A DNA stretch of 64,000 bases from Heligmosomoides polygyrus polygyrus (GCA_947396885.1 OX377203.1:1426001-1490000), one strand, 5' to 3'; positions 46,011 through 58,346 are shown, counted from the first letter of the stretch. Program-made: numbers and translations. The notes: generated by a model not told the origin, from the sequence alone.

Positions 46011-46074
46011 CATCTCTCAAAGAAGTTAGATGGACTTGAGGTTTGGAAGAATTATCTAGCTCTATTGTCTAGCT

Positions 46075-46357
46075 GGGCGCGTGTAGCGCAGTCGGAGGAG
46101 GCGCGACTGTCGCGTGCACCCGATACCAGGTTCCTGGTTCGGATTTCCCGCCCAGGCCAACCAAGCCTTCCATCCCTCCGGGGTCGGTGAATTGGTACCA
46201 GACTTGTCTGGGAAGGATAGAGCGCTGACTTGTTCATCGGCTGGCCACCGCAAGTCATTGTATGGCCAAATACGCATTCAGCTCGTCTCCACGACATCAG
46301 AAGTAGAATGCGTGGCGCATCCCAAAAGGGATTGACTAACGCCTTATCCTTTAACGT
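46075..46357 (+). repeat. tRNA-derived SINE, copy 3 (start of unit E)
   Basis: Same head, B box and body as copy 1. Similarity between units E and F begins at this SINE. Confidence 0.72.
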
Positions 46358-46728
46358 TTTGGCGTCTTCGCCCTCCTTGATAGCCTAACATTCGAAATTG
46401 TTCAGTATTCTACTCCCCCAACTCCAGTTCACCTTACAATATGTTTTTCTTAGAGAGCCTAGAAACTAGATGAGAGATGAAGATTGCGAAGAATCATACA
46501 TTCATTTCAACGTAGAGTTTCGCAGTCTTAAAAACTACTGCCATTATATTTAGCCCATGCAGCTGTTCAACAGCTGCAAAATTGCCCCTCCAAATTAACG
46601 GCTACCTGTGGCGTTTTGCGTAACTTTTTTTCTTAAGGTACTCATGAAACAAATTGCATAAGAAATTTATTGAATGATTTAGGCTTCTTCTTTGACACGC
46701 AAACTTTAAGCAAGTTTGCTTTTTCTTC

Positions 46729-47602
46729 TCATTTATAGTAATCAGTGTCCTCGTCACCAGTAAGAACTTCGCAGCCCAAGTACTTTTTGTAGTCGGTGGA
46801 GGAAATAGGAGTCACGTGACGGGTTTGACCATCATCCGCAGATCCATACATAAAGGTAACCGTTTCGCCAGTCTAAATAAACAGATTGGACGAATAAAAT
46901 GAGCTTTATGACTTTCTGGAAACAAACACTCTTAAGTAACAAAACATTACGTGTTGTTTATTGAAAGACAACAATTATTTACGTCGCTAATTTTACTAAA
47001 TCAAAAAACCACAACATTGTGAGCGGATTCGAGGTTTAACAGCTAGGCTAATGACCACCATCTATGAATGAGATAAAAAGGATGCAGGACGGCGCCCCAA
47101 TCCATTGGTGAAAAAGGAAAAGTGCAAGAAAGAAAGGTAAAACATATGCAGAAAATTTTAGACCGACTAAGGTTAGTCTAACAGAGGCTCGGCTTTGCGA
47201 TGCCTTACCTTAGTCAGTCTTGACAATGGTTATGTTCCAACCCAATCTCAATTTAATGGTTAGTCGCACCTTTTTCACTTGGACGGAGAAGACATTAGCG
47301 ACTCCGTCAAAGTCACTGTCATACACCGTAAACCACGAAACGCTGTCATTGTCTTCCTAAACTTGAAAAAAATTAAAAACACTGGTACTAGCTAATAATG
47401 TACTAAATTAGATAAACAATTCTCCCCTTACCACAAGGAAAAATCCACTCACCAATGTTAAATTGAGATACTTCTTAATCTCTTCGCGCAGCTGTGGATC
47501 CTTTTTCGCAGATTGCACTTCTACGGGTGTTCTATAACACCCATCCGTATCAACGAACGCCATCGCGCCCATACACAGCATAAGATGAAGAGCTACCTTC
47601 AT
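46729..47602 (-). CDS. Secreted small protein, array gene E (3 exons, 126 aa)
   Basis: Exons on the minus strand are 47602-47453 (50 codons), 47356-47270 (29 codons) and 46872-46729 (47 codons plus stop), both introns in phase 0, donors GTGAGT and GTGCGA, acceptors TTTAG. A signal peptide (MKVALHLMLCMGAMA) precedes FVDTDGCYRTPVEVQ. Exon 1 ends YLNLTL, adding a possible N-glycosylation site. Exon 2 differs strongly from C and D (EDNDSVSWFTVYD) although its length is the same. Exon 3 has TGETVTFMYGSADDGQ and YKKYLGCEV, with an acidic tail. A poly(A) signal lies at 46666-46671. Gene F is its duplicate. Function unknown. Confidence 0.82.
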
Positions 47603-48058
47603 TCCTTGTTTATGAAAAGAGGTTCTGCAAAAATGTTTGCTAACGTAATAAATACAAGAAAATCGCGGTCGATAGTTTCAGTTGATACAACTGTCCCAGT
47701 GGTAACCCTTATTCCTCTCTAACACGCTGGCGACCTTTATAAACAGTCCATGTGTAGACATTATGGGAGCAATTCATTCGAAAACCAGATATTTCTTTCC
47801 AGAAATATTTCACAAATATTATCCTTCAAGAAACATATGGTGCATCATTATTATTATCTTTATTGGGACACGTGATAGAATGCATACGCAATAACCTGTC
47901 ATCGCCCAACTAATACCACTAATATAAAACCGGAAATGAAACACGGGAAAAGTTGAAGGGGAAAAGAAATTATGCTGATATGAGATATGATATGATATCC
48001 CGGATACGGGTGGGTGCTGATCGGTCCCAGAGGTGTGGATGTTGTGATCGATCAAACG

Positions 48059-48133
48059 GCGCCGGTGGTGTAAAGGCGTACAGCATTCTCGTCCGGTCAG
48101 AGGGAGGTGCGGGTTTGAGTCCCGCCTGGCGCT
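48059..48133 (+). tRNA. tRNA-like sequence, nominal anticodon CCG (possible tRNA-Arg or pseudogene)
   Basis: Acceptor stem GCGCCGG pairs with CTGGCGC (one G-U), T-stem GCGGG pairs with CCCGC around TTTGAGT, and a three-pair D stem is possible. The anticodon stem has one C-C mismatch; T33 is followed by CCG. A TTTT run, a possible pol III stop, lies at 48139. The paralogous unit F region lacks it, so it may be a recent insertion or a tRNA-derived SINE head. Confidence 0.42.
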
Positions 48134-48171
48134 AGAAGTTTTGATCGCAACGAAACATCGTTGTGACAGAT

Positions 48172-48470
48172 GTATTTATTTATTTATTTGGACGTGCAAA
48201 TAAGTGCAATTACATGCAGTGAAAGCACAAGACACACAAAAGACGAATACTACCACACAGCGTATAAGAACTACTTAGTTACTCTTGGAGATATCTGTTT
48301 CTGGCCTGTTGAACTGAGCTTATAAAATAGGGAGCGCGTGTTTTTTGACTGCCTTAAAAACACAGTGCCTGCCCTTTGGGTGAAAAAGAAAGCATGGATA
48401 GAGGTTTTAGTCTTGGAGAAATAAATTTTCCTCAATAGATCATTCCGTTTCGTACGAGTCTCAAGACTGT
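48172..48470 (-). mobile_element. LINE 3'-end fragment upstream of gene E
   Basis: The minus strand gives a coherent stretch of about 56 codons (RTKRNDLLRKIYFSKTKTS, then HAFFFTQRAGTVFLRQSKN) ending in a stop, followed by an AAATA repeat tail at 48172-48190. This looks like the C-terminal tail of a CR1-like LINE. A paralogous copy sits at 60437-60760. Confidence 0.5.
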
Positions 48471-48539
48471 ACCGTTGAAAATTTTGCTGCGACTAGAAGC
48501 TGAAGGTATTGTCTCTCCACGCCCTCCTTTGAAGTTTCC

Positions 48540-49080
48540 CGAGAACTTCAACCACTGCAGAATGACGCTATGACTGTAACTAGCTACTACTAACTTGCAC
48601 TCGATTCTTTGCAAAGTAGTGGTGTCACACAAAAGTCTTCTTCGATCGAAAGAAACTCTGTTCTTTGAGCACCCCTGTCATGACACTTGCATTTTCGTAT
48701 TTCTGAGGCAGAGTAGCTTCTACCCATATACACTGCTTCCGCCTATCAGACCTAGCTTGAGGTAGTCTACTGGTTACATCCTTCATTGATCGGAACCCAC
48801 AACCTGATTGAAGCCTCCGCGAAAATTGACATTATTAGAGGGCATCCACATCCAAGCAGACCCGACAAGGATTTTCTGGCTCAGTACAAACATTCTTTTC
48901 TATTATGGAAGCGGCTCAGTGGAGTAGTTTCCACAGCGACGTTTTCATACGCAGAAATTCCCTATGCTTTTCAAATTTACAAACTTACAAATGCTTTTCA
49001 AATTTACAATCATAGCGTTATGCTTGCCAAGCCTTATTCGTTAAAGTGTAACACTACTGCACCATTGTGTCTATTACTCT
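48540..49080. repeat. Conserved flank block P, unit E
   Basis: Counterpart of 31652-32235 with small deletions; followed by the 49104-49612 element. Confidence 0.65.
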
Positions 49081-49103
49081 CACAATGCAGACGCTAATGG
49101 GTT

Positions 49104-49612
49104 CTAGGGATCTATCCTAGTCAGGAGGGAGCCACATAATTAAAAAAGTAGGCAACAAAATAAATTGAAACTTATCGAGCGGCCCCTAGAGGACGAAATG
49201 GAACCAAATAGGGACTAAAAAGTGAACGAACAAACATAAAAATAAAAAAATCGTCACGGCTTACATACGTCTCGGCGGGCAAAGAGCGACGGAATGGAGG
49301 CATGCCGCGTGCTGACCGCCGGCTGACATGTTATAACAGGATCTAACATGGTGAATAGGGCGCATGAAGCCGCCTACCGCGTGCTGACCGCCGCCTGACA
49401 TGTTATAACCAGGATCCAACATGGTGAGGAGGGCAGACAACTTTGCCAGCTTACAACCGCAACAAATGTGTTTTTTCGTTTTTTCTTTGCGACTTTTCTT
49501 GTTAAGGTTTAGATGTTGTTCTGTAGGAGCCGCTCGGTAAGTCTGAAATGGATTCGTTACATATAATACTTTTTATTTATGTGTCCCCGGACTAGGATAG
49601 ATCCGATTCTAG
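49104..49612. mobile_element. Inverted-repeat element in unit E flank
   Basis: Starts CTAGGGATCTATCCTAGTC and ends with its diverged complement GACTAGGATAGATCCGATTC plus TAG; the inverted similarity extends about 85 bp (CTTATCGAGCGGC / GCCGCTCGGTAAG). Absent from units C and D between blocks P and Q. Copied in unit F at 61332-61846. Confidence 0.6.
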
Positions 49613-49639
49613 AAAAAAATTTAGGATCCTAACATTGTG

Positions 49640-50300
49640 TCAGTGGCACATGTCACAGTCACGTTGATAGGAATAACATCAAAAGTGACTTTGATTTGAG
49701 AAGGAGATACGGAATTAGGAGCAGAGCAAATTCCTGAGCGTGCCATGATGTATTAATACTGTCGATTATGCCCTTTAAAGGATCCGAGGGCTATGAAAAA
49801 GTGATGCGAAAATAGACTGATGTTTAGGATAGTCGAGCGCACTATCGTACTTGGTGTATACCGTTCACCTCGCTACCTTTTGCAGTATTGCGAAACGTGG
49901 TAGAGGCACTATTGTGGGAATCTAATAATGTCATCTGTTTTTGTCGCTGAGTAGTTCTGGTGTAGCTACTCGCTGAAATTAAATTTATTATTGTACTTAG
50001 ACGAACAGCTAAACTGTACTCTACACTAGCCGCTAAAAGGCTAATTGCAAATTTCGCCACAGTGCACTGCTGGTCGCACTGGTCGCCAATTGCGAAAAGT
50101 AGTCCAGTACCCTTCTGTAACGTAAATGGATTGGATAGGAATAAGCTGACAAGCATCGAAAAGTCGGATTTTTGAAGTTGTACGAGGCTACACAAAACGG
50201 TGTGGTCGCTTTTCGCTCTCCCTAAAATCCATGTAGGCTGAATCTGGTAGAATTTCTTTGAGAAAGCTGTCAGCGAAAGATCCCTTGCAAATACTACGCA
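49640..50300. repeat. Conserved flank block Q, unit E
   Basis: Counterpart of block Q, extended by about 150 bp that is shared only with unit F. Confidence 0.62.
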
Positions 50301-50999
50301 GTTCATAAGTCAGACGACAAACTTGTGCATTCTAATTTTGCTAAAATGTCATTGCTATCTAATCACGATCGACGAACCTTTTCAAACAGCTCTTAACTAT
50401 ACAACAAAGTCGTGAATCCGGGATAATTTCCTTGCTAATAGCGCAGGTTTGGATTACATTATACAAAGGCACAGCAATCCAATGAAAGGCAAAACCAGGC
50501 AACCGCAAAACCAAAAAGAAGAACGCAAGCCAATTCAAAAGCAGTTCTTGCCCAAATAAAATTTTGGGGCAAAGCTTCTTTTGGTTCTGTTCTTCATTTT
50601 GTTCCTCAATTACACAACAAATTCCTATTGTAGAATAGGAAGCACTGTCTACAAACGGATAAAAGGCGTTCCACAAGTTGCTGATTTATCATTTGCGTAC
50701 TGTGAATGAGAACATCCACCCAACTTGCGCTTTCCAGTAAGTTTCACCCTGGCAGGCATATTAATGACAGTCATTCACAATTTATAGGACAAATGCATAG
50801 AAAGTGTTATAGAAAGTGCAAGATTGCCTACAAATTGATAGAACTAATTAATGAAGATTTTTTACGCATTTCCAGATTTATCAAATAATATTTGCAATAG
50901 AACGTTATATCCAAAAAATTAATAAAGCAGATTACATAAACTTCAAAGTGCTAAGCCTCCCCACACTATTTTTTATACACAACTTATTCCCCTAGGCTT

Positions 51000-51300
51000 A
51001 TTTTAGGGCTTCTACAGAGTCTCGCGGCACCACCCGGAGAACTCGTACATATCGCTCTCGCCTTATTGGGGACCTACGCTGCCATTGTGGTACGATCCGC
51101 GGTGCGGACGAGTTGTCGCGGAGCCACTGGTCGCAAAGGTCGCCGAGAGCTGCCCTAGTTCACGGCGGGTCAGATCCGCCGGAGCAGTGGTCGGATTCGA
51201 GTCTTGGAGCAAGGGGTAGGATAGCCAATTTTTCATGAACAAAGCATCCTCAGGGAAGTAGACCTTCGACTTAGAGCCTGGATGGCGTTTACACTTCATA
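51000..51300. repeat. End of unit E, paralogous to 62700-62950 plus 63948-64000
   Basis: Contains CGCGGAGCCACTGGTCGCAA and AAAGCATCCTCAGGGAAGTA. It is the empty counterpart of the RTE endonuclease insertion. No gene recognised. Confidence 0.75.
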
Positions 51301-52399
51301 TCGAGATAGCCGCAGCTTTAAAATTTAGGCCTAGAATCCACCGTTTTGAGCTGCTTCTCAACCAACTTCGCGTTTTGTGCGATTTATACAACTTCACGTC
51401 AAACAGACCCTTTTCAAATCAAATTGGACACAGTTCAAGCCAAACTGCTGAGAAAAGAGTCCAATTTGACGTAAAAATTGTACACACTTTCTTGTTTGCT
51501 TTTGTCGTAAGCTTATTTATCGTATTCATGTTTACCTAATCGTTCTTACTGATTCGATGTTTTTATTCGTACTCTCATGTTCATTTTCGTTGCTCGCTTG
51601 TTTTTATTCGTGTTAACTTGATTGTTTTCGTTGTTGCTTTGGTTGTATTCGTGTCTCCGTCATCGTTTTCATTGCATACTCGGTTTTTTTGCGTTTCGGC
51701 TTTTCCGTTCCCGCGCAGTAACCCTCGAGACCCGGTACCACCCGCCGTTGTCATGGCGGCTCCGCGACACCCACAAGACTCTACTGCCACCGTTATACAT
51801 ACTTGCGCCGCCGCGCTGGACATAGCTATGGATTTTTGGCGCCACTCAGCGGCGCCGCATAGCATTTATACACCACCGCCTCAACACCCCACTTGAAGGA
51901 ATTGCTGGTTACTGTACTCGGCGAACTGCGGCGCTGAAGGATGCAGCCGACCGCTGAACTCAGAGTTCATTAGTGAATTTCGATCACTCGCCATCACCCT
52001 GCGCGGTTTGCTGTCTCTCTCTGATATTCCCGATTTGTTTAGCCTATTCCCTTATAAAGGCTCTGTCGGCAGTGTCTAGCATTTTTCTTCGCTGCAGTTA
52101 GCTACTGTTTAACTTCTACGAACATTTTCTTCCTTCGGTTGCTAGCCCAATCCACATCGGATTTCCTTGATTCGCGTTTTTCTGCACTGAGATATCGATT
52201 TCTTTTTTGGCTGATCGTGAATCAAATAGAGCAAAACTGTATCGGATCGTGCTAACCGAAGGAAGAATGCTGACAATGCTACTCAGGCGTCTTCCGTCTT
52301 GGACAACACCGATGTAGAGCAGCCTGAAGGGAACGGACTTGAGGAGACTCTATTGATACACTTCTTAAAAAAATTCTGCTCGCATTTCGGACCAGCTCA
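51301..52399. other. No gene recognised
   Basis: Unique sequence between unit E and the CR1 ORF1 relic; may include LINE 5' sequence. Confidence 0.4.
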
Positions 52400-53205
52400 C
52401 TTTGCAAATGCGCAATGTGCTTGGAGAAAAAAAATTCTGAGCAACTCTCGGAACATACTGAGGCCGAGAAGCGAGGAAGGAGTTTGCTCATCTCTGGAGT
52501 CGAGGAGCCGGAGGAGAACCTTCCGCCATCTCAACGCAGGTCAGAACTTAGAACTAAAGTTTACGGATACTCGACGTATTACAAGTTGACTGTGAGCCTG
52601 CGTAGGTGTACAGAATGGAAAGGGCAGATGGCTCGAAGCCGAGATTATTTAAGGTAGTTTTACCATGCCAGTTTTATTGACGGAAGGCATTAGCTAATGC
52701 GTGGCTTCTTCGTAGTGGAGGATACAGCAACGTGTTCGTGCGAGGAGCATGACTTTGGAGGATAGAAGGCAGAACTATAAGCTTAGCCTAACTTAAGCTT
52801 TGCTAAATAGAGGAACAAGGGTGAGACAAGAAGAGAGTGGGTGGTTTATCGTGGGCAGCTCAAGCATGGGGGCTCGGGAAACGCTCGAGGGCGCAAGGTG
52901 ATCCTCCCACTCTCACATGCTATCTATTAAATGGACGCAGCATAGTTAATAGACTATTGCATTTCCACCACTTCCTTTCGACTGTAAAGCCAGACCTTGT
53001 TTTTGCAACCGAAACATGGCTAAGTGGAAGGATAAAGACAGCGAGATCCTAGCTAACTTGCCCTATATGGTATATCGAACTGACCGGCATAGTGGCAGAG
53101 GTGGTGGAGTTTGCTGCATCATCCGAAACACAATAGATGCTAGTGTGCTACGCCGTAATTTCTCTATAAAATATTGCCGATATTCTCTGTGTTGATATTT
53201 TGCCC
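52400..53205 (+). mobile_element. CR1-like LINE ORF1 end plus endonuclease start
   Basis: The plus strand reads SELTEAEKRGRSLLISGVEE-like sequence with EEPEENLPPSQR (ORF1 C-terminal type), continues in broken frames, and from about 52890 reads CYLLNGRSIVNRLLHFHHFL, VKPDLVFATETWLS and VYRTDRHSGRGGGVCCIIRN, the start of an APE-type endonuclease. The copy stops near 53205 without reverse transcriptase. Inactive. Confidence 0.72.
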
Positions 53206-53388
53206 TGCAAAGCGTTGGTCTTTTTTTAAAGCAAAAGGTACAACAATGGTGTCTACTGTGGCTACAGGTGAGAATTTTTCCTACAATGGGATAGCCGCAA
53301 TGGGGCTGATTGAAGCCGTAAACACCAGTTTCTCTTACGAAATGGCACAGAAATCTCGAATGTTCAAGAGAACCCGGACGCCAGTTGC

Positions 53389-53621
53389 TAGCCACTCGCT
53401 CACCGTTGTTCTACGCCGATCGGGTCAGGGAGCCGCTATTGATCATCCACGGAGCCAAAGATCCCGTGGTGAAGCAGCGCGGGAGTCCGCTCAGTTGCTT
53501 ACAGATCTATTTCCTGGGACTGCAAACGAAGGCAAGTGGTTTAGATCAGTTCGTGGCCGCTCTGAACAAGAACAACATCCCTGACAGCTACGTTCTTTAC
53601 CCTAACGAAGGATACCGTTAA
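53389..53621 (+). pseudogene. S9 peptidase (APEH/DPF-5-like) C-terminal fragment, broken
   Basis: Reads SPLFYADRVREPLLIIHGAK, DPVVKQ, then DQFVAALNKNNIP and SYVLYPNEGYR before a stop. This matches the end of prolyl-oligopeptidase family serine peptidases, where the Asp of GAKDP and the His of an EGH motif are catalytic. Here His is replaced by Tyr and a stop follows at once, so the catalytic triad is lost. An apparent 60-bp GT-AG intron lies at 53485-53544, so this is a genomic fragment and not a processed copy. No upstream exons are recognisable; a CR1 relic lies just 5'. Confidence 0.6.
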
Positions 53622-53639
53622 CCCTGGTTAAAAGCAAAA

Positions 53640-54229
53640 AGAAGAAGGCGCCAGAAGTGGTCATTCTTGTCGACCTGGCACTCTATTTTTGATGACCTAA
53701 AAATTAGCGAAATTTTAAATGGCTGAAGAACAAATTATCCAGTCTGATGGGACAAGACATCCACTTTCGAGTGTCATAAAAAACTGAGCAAGGCATACCG
53801 AACAAGGAGAAGGAGTTGTTGGTGAAGATGATTTTTCTCTTTTTTGGCGTTTTGTTGATATTTGACAGAAATCAGCATGAACCAATAAACCGGAATCACA
53901 GAGCAGGAGCTGTCGGTAAAAATTCGGCCGACCCAATTTGATGATCTAAAAATCAATAAAGTACAAGTGAGCAAATGGAACCAACATGTATTCTTGTAGA
54001 ACAGAGCATTGTCTCCCAAATGCCATGAAAAGCTGTGCAAAAATTACAAACCTAAACGAGAAAAGCAACTGCGCAGATAGTCTAAAAATTGACAAAATTC
54101 AGGATGAAAAAAGAAATGCAACGCATGCTCTGATGGAGCAAATCACTCTCTTTCGAATGCTGTATAGCACCATGAAGGGGACTGCCGGCGAACTCCGCCA
54201 TGAATCGTTGAAAGACTTATGGGACAACC
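53640..54229. other. No gene recognised
   Basis: Nothing supported between the S9 peptidase fragment and the AT-rich tract. Confidence 0.45.
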
Positions 54230-54565
54230 CAATTTTTTATTTTGCTATTGCCGTTTATTTGTTTATTTATTTATATTTATTTTTTAGTTAAATTGAAATG
54301 AATATTTATTTTAATTCGTTGTCTATTTTCATTTTATTATTGCTGTCTATTTGTTTATTAACTTATATACATTTATTTTAGTTAAAAATGATTAATTAAA
54401 AAGGATTTTCTATTATTATCTATTTATTATATATTTTTATTTATTTTACCGTTATCTATTTGTATTTTATTACTGCTGTTCATTATTGTTGTTTATTTAA
54501 TTACATAAATTTACGCTTATTATTTATATAACTATTATTACTATTATTTTCATTAACAAATGCTC
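54230..54565. repeat. AT-rich low-complexity tract
   Basis: TTTATTTA-rich sequence without genes. Confidence 0.8.
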
Positions 54566-54716
54566 CATCACGCCTATCGGTGTGCCTCACATCGAGCTAG
54601 CTGCTCTACCTGTACAGCTTTTTTCCCCACCTAGGAGTACAGAAGGATCGCAGTACGTACAGTGTATAGTATGACAGGGCGATCTATTGGTTCCTCACTA
54701 CTGGTCCTCCTCCCTT

Positions 54717-55957
54717 ACCAGGGAATGCCGTCAGCTTCCCATGGAACTTCGGATTGAGACCTATATCACGTGAAAGAGCTCGAGACGCTGATCACAGATA
54801 TGTAGACCAAATTTGCTAAATGGATCTCCTAAGCGAGTTATGGCCGGCGGAAGCCGCCGTGTCTTCCATGTGTTAGGCGCGCTCAATCAGCGTTGGGCGC
54901 ACTATTGCGCGGAAATCAGCGGTTCGGCTATCAGCGCCTTCAGCGGCGGCGGCGGCGCAGTGGTAGAGTGCTCGCTACAAAGGATTAGGTTCAATGGATC
55001 GGTTCCCGCCGCTGACGGTTTTTTTGCACTTTGTGATCTATCTTCGACGAGGACTCATTTTTAGCACATTTTTGAGCGAACGGCTAATGGCGACTTGCAT
55101 TTACGTCTATTTGAAGACGGAAACGTGTTTCAGGTAAAGTGTTTTATTCATGACCTGAAGCAAGTCAGAAATTCAAATCAAAACAAAATAAAAAGTAAAA
55201 AATTCGAAAACATACAAAACTTAATAAACATAATAAATAGAAAGTAAAGGCACTAGTTAAAAGTTCCGACTCCACCGACACGACTTCGCTCGAAAAAAAT
55301 TTTTTCGCTGAAACATCGTCTAGGGGGGTATTTGGGGTGCTGATCACGACTCTGACATCCGTTTTTCACGACTCGGTCGGAGATCACCCATACCTTTAAC
55401 AAGGGTGGTCCAGGCAGAGTCACCGATTTTGCTGTTTAATATGTTTTGTTGATTTTTGATTTTATTTTTACTTTTTATTTCGTTTTGATTTGAATTTCTG
55501 ACCTGCTTCACGTCATGAATAAAACATTTTACCTGAAACACGTTTCCGTCTTCAAATAGACGTAAATGCAAGTCGCCATTAGCCGTTCGCTCAAAAATGT
55601 GCTAAAAGTGAGATTATAGGTCCTCGTCGAAGATAGATCACAAAATGCAGAAAACCCGTCAGCGGCGGGAACTGAACCAATGAACCTATTCCTTTGTAAA
55701 GAACACTCTACCACTGCGCCGCCGCCGCTGCTGACAGCGCTGATAGCCGAACCGCTGATTTCCGCGCAATACTGCGCCCAACGCTGATTGAGCGCGCCTA
55801 ACACGTGGAAGACATCGCGGCTTCCGCCGGCCATAACTTGCTCAGGAGATCCATTTAGCAAATTTGGTCCACATATCTGTGATCAGCGTCTCGAGCTCTT
55901 TCACGTGATATAGGTCTCAATCCGAAGTTCCATGAGAAGCTGACGGCATTCCCTGGT
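54717..55957. repeat. Large palindrome with a tRNA-like sequence in each arm
   Basis: Arms 54717-55197 and 55473-55957 are inverted copies about 480 bp long with a 275-bp spacer. In each arm a segment starts GCGGCGG, continues GCGCAGTGGTAGAGTG (A-box-like), then GGTTCAGTTCC (B-box-like, right arm) and ends CCGCCGC, which pairs with the start. The tRNA fold is otherwise imperfect, so this is more likely a tRNA-derived SINE in a foldback than a working tRNA. Confidence 0.65.
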
Positions 55958-55979
55958 TAGTGAAACGCACCCCCACTAC

Positions 55980-56200
55980 TGTTGCTGGTCCCTCTCAATG
56001 ATCCGTCCTTGCCGGACAACGTCTTCGGCACACATTCTGAATCCACAGGCGCGTTGGACGACGTTTTCGGCACGTCTACTTGAATCCCCAAACACCTTGA
56101 GCGACGACTTTGGCACGTTTTCTGAGTCCCAGACACGTTATGCGACCTATTCCGCACGTCTTCCGAATCCCCTGGCACGTAAAAGACGTCTGGGTATTTT
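55980..56200. repeat. Second copy of the GACGACGTCTTC minisatellite
   Basis: Units such as TTGGACGACGTTTTCGGCAC and GCACGTCTTCCGAATCCCC, just outside the large palindrome. Confidence 0.5.
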
Positions 56201-56230
56201 TCGCTGTTTTCGCGCCCTAAATTTTACCCC

Positions 56231-57202
56231 ATTTTCCCCCCCGGATTTTCCCTCGATTTTCCCCCATTTTATGACTAATTTCTGCGGTGGCGCCGATCGA
56301 TAGTATGACCCAGCGCTTAGCGCGTTATTATATAGTATGATATACATTCACACTTATTATTCATATTACTATTATTACTACTTAGTTATAGAGAACACGG
56401 CGTGGCACATGGACAAGTAGTACAAGTAGAGTACAATACACCTCCCACGAGCCAGTTGGTGCTAAAATGTGCTCACCGTCTTTCTCTCAAAGAAGTTAGA
56501 TGGACCTGAGGTTTCAGCGAATTGTCTAGCTCTCCAGTGTCCTAGAATCTCTATGTTCGACACTGTTTGAGAACCTTCGCACAGCGATGCAGCGCCATTA
56601 TGCCAAATTTGCGTAAAGCGGGATGGATCAGGTGGTACCCAAACTAAGACTGCACCGAAAGTTCTAGCTGAATGGTCGACTGCTGCTGTGCTCCTTTTAT
56701 AAATCCTATTCCTTTATTCATCTTCATCACTTCTTCATCGTTGATCCAACAAAACCCTTGACCCACGGGAATCGAAGCGAAACGACAGCGCCTGCCTGGG
56801 TGGTCGATGAACGCGACTGGAGCGAAGATGAGGGGCCGGTGAGAAAACCCCCGAAAATCGGTACTATGAGAAATCAACGTCTAATTACGAATTCGACCAA
56901 ATTTCAGCTTCAAACACAGACAAAACGCCTTCGAAGCTGAGAAGACCATCTAGAATTTCTGGATCTGTTTGGATTCAAGCAACACAACACTGTAAGTTTT
57001 TTGCTTGACGACTTCGTTCCCGTTGTAGTGCAGCATCGAGTGCAAGTAATTAAATAAATAATCAGAAAACATGCAGACGAACGGCCAACGCCAGAAGTTC
57101 GACAAGGCGACCGGTCTCACCACTCACTGCTCCTCCCAGTCTATCAAACCCATGTACAGTGTTGCTTAACGTCGACCAAGATTGGTATCAGCTTTTAATG
57201 AG
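56231..57202. other. No gene recognised
   Basis: 56496-56545 resembles 46015-46065 (AAGAAGTTAGATGGAC), a shared tract upstream of the unit E SINE. Otherwise nothing supported. Confidence 0.45.
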
Positions 57203-58322
57203 GCCAGGGGTGTGCGTTTAACAGTTAGCGGTTTACAGGTTTAACGGATTTAGCGGCAGTTTCTCGACAAATACTCTCATCGACATTTTTGGTAATTTAT
57301 CAAATTTACCGAAAATTTAACGTTTTTTCATGCAAAATCATGCTTCTATCTATCGAATAGAGAAGAAAACGTACTACCGACCTCATGCTAGAAGTGATTG
57401 TTTCTATGTATCTTCTCCGATTACTTCCTATTAGCGTTCGTGGTCCTCAACCTCATTAAAACATCCATGACAACATTACGATGCGGAGATGGTGCGCTCT
57501 AGTGTTGAAAACGCGCTCCACTGCGACAGCGCCTCGCGCTGAGATTCGAGCTGTCCAGTTTGCTGTCAAGCCTCGAGATTTCGACATTTTTATAACACCT
57601 TCATAGCACTATTTAAGAAAAGGAAATTCGACCTTAAATGTTGACTTCTTCAGGAGTTGTGATGACGTTAGAGGTGTTTTACTCGGAGCCATTGGACAAG
57701 GCGCTAACCCGTTGAAGTAGGACGGATTCTGCCGCAAGTTCTGAATTTCCTCATTTGGCTCAACTTATTCCCAGGCCTTTTATGTTCCTCCGGGAATTTA
57801 CGAAAAAGAGAGCCTTCTGGCCGTCGGTCAAATCTTGAATGAGTTTCGTAAGACACTCACACCTGAAAATGTTGCAGCGCATCTTTTTCTCAACGTTAAC
57901 ATTTCGTTGAGAGGCTTTGACCGCTAGGTAATGTGTGCATTTGAAAATGTTTTGCTGCTTCGAAAGTTTCGTTTATTCTGATCTCTAAGGTGACCTCCGC
58001 CTCCAATGTTGCTCTTGGAAGTTTTTGTTTCAAGAGTTTTGCTTGTTTTGTTTGTTGTAGGATGGTCGCTGGTTTCAGAGCGTTCTTTGTATTACGATGA
58101 CAGATGCATGAATGAATGAAGACGATATGGTTATTCTGAACGTGATGACGTTTTGGTGAAAAGCTTTTCGCTTTCTTTACATCACCGCCGCTCAATATTG
58201 GTTGTTCTTTAGAGAATATTAAATTTTAAAAAATTAACGGATTTACCGAATTTACCGGAATTTACCTGCGAATTTCCGCGTTAAAAATATGCAGTAAAAA
58301 TTTAAAGTCAGCACGCATCCCT
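57203..58322. mobile_element. Possible hAT-like non-autonomous element
   Basis: Left end CCAGGGGTGTGCGTTTAA, right end GCACGCATCCCTGG, roughly complementary as in hAT elements. The interior repeats short AAATTTACCG-type tracts. The flanking 8-mers agree poorly, so the call is weak. Confidence 0.35.
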
Positions 58323-58346
58323 GGTTGAGACAAAAGTTTTGGCGAT

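Noticed and set aside
54813..55861. Similar 83- and 110-codon frames in opposite directions as paired genes
   Set aside because: They are the two arms of the palindrome; the similarity comes from the DNA repeat, and the frame covers the tRNA-like core.
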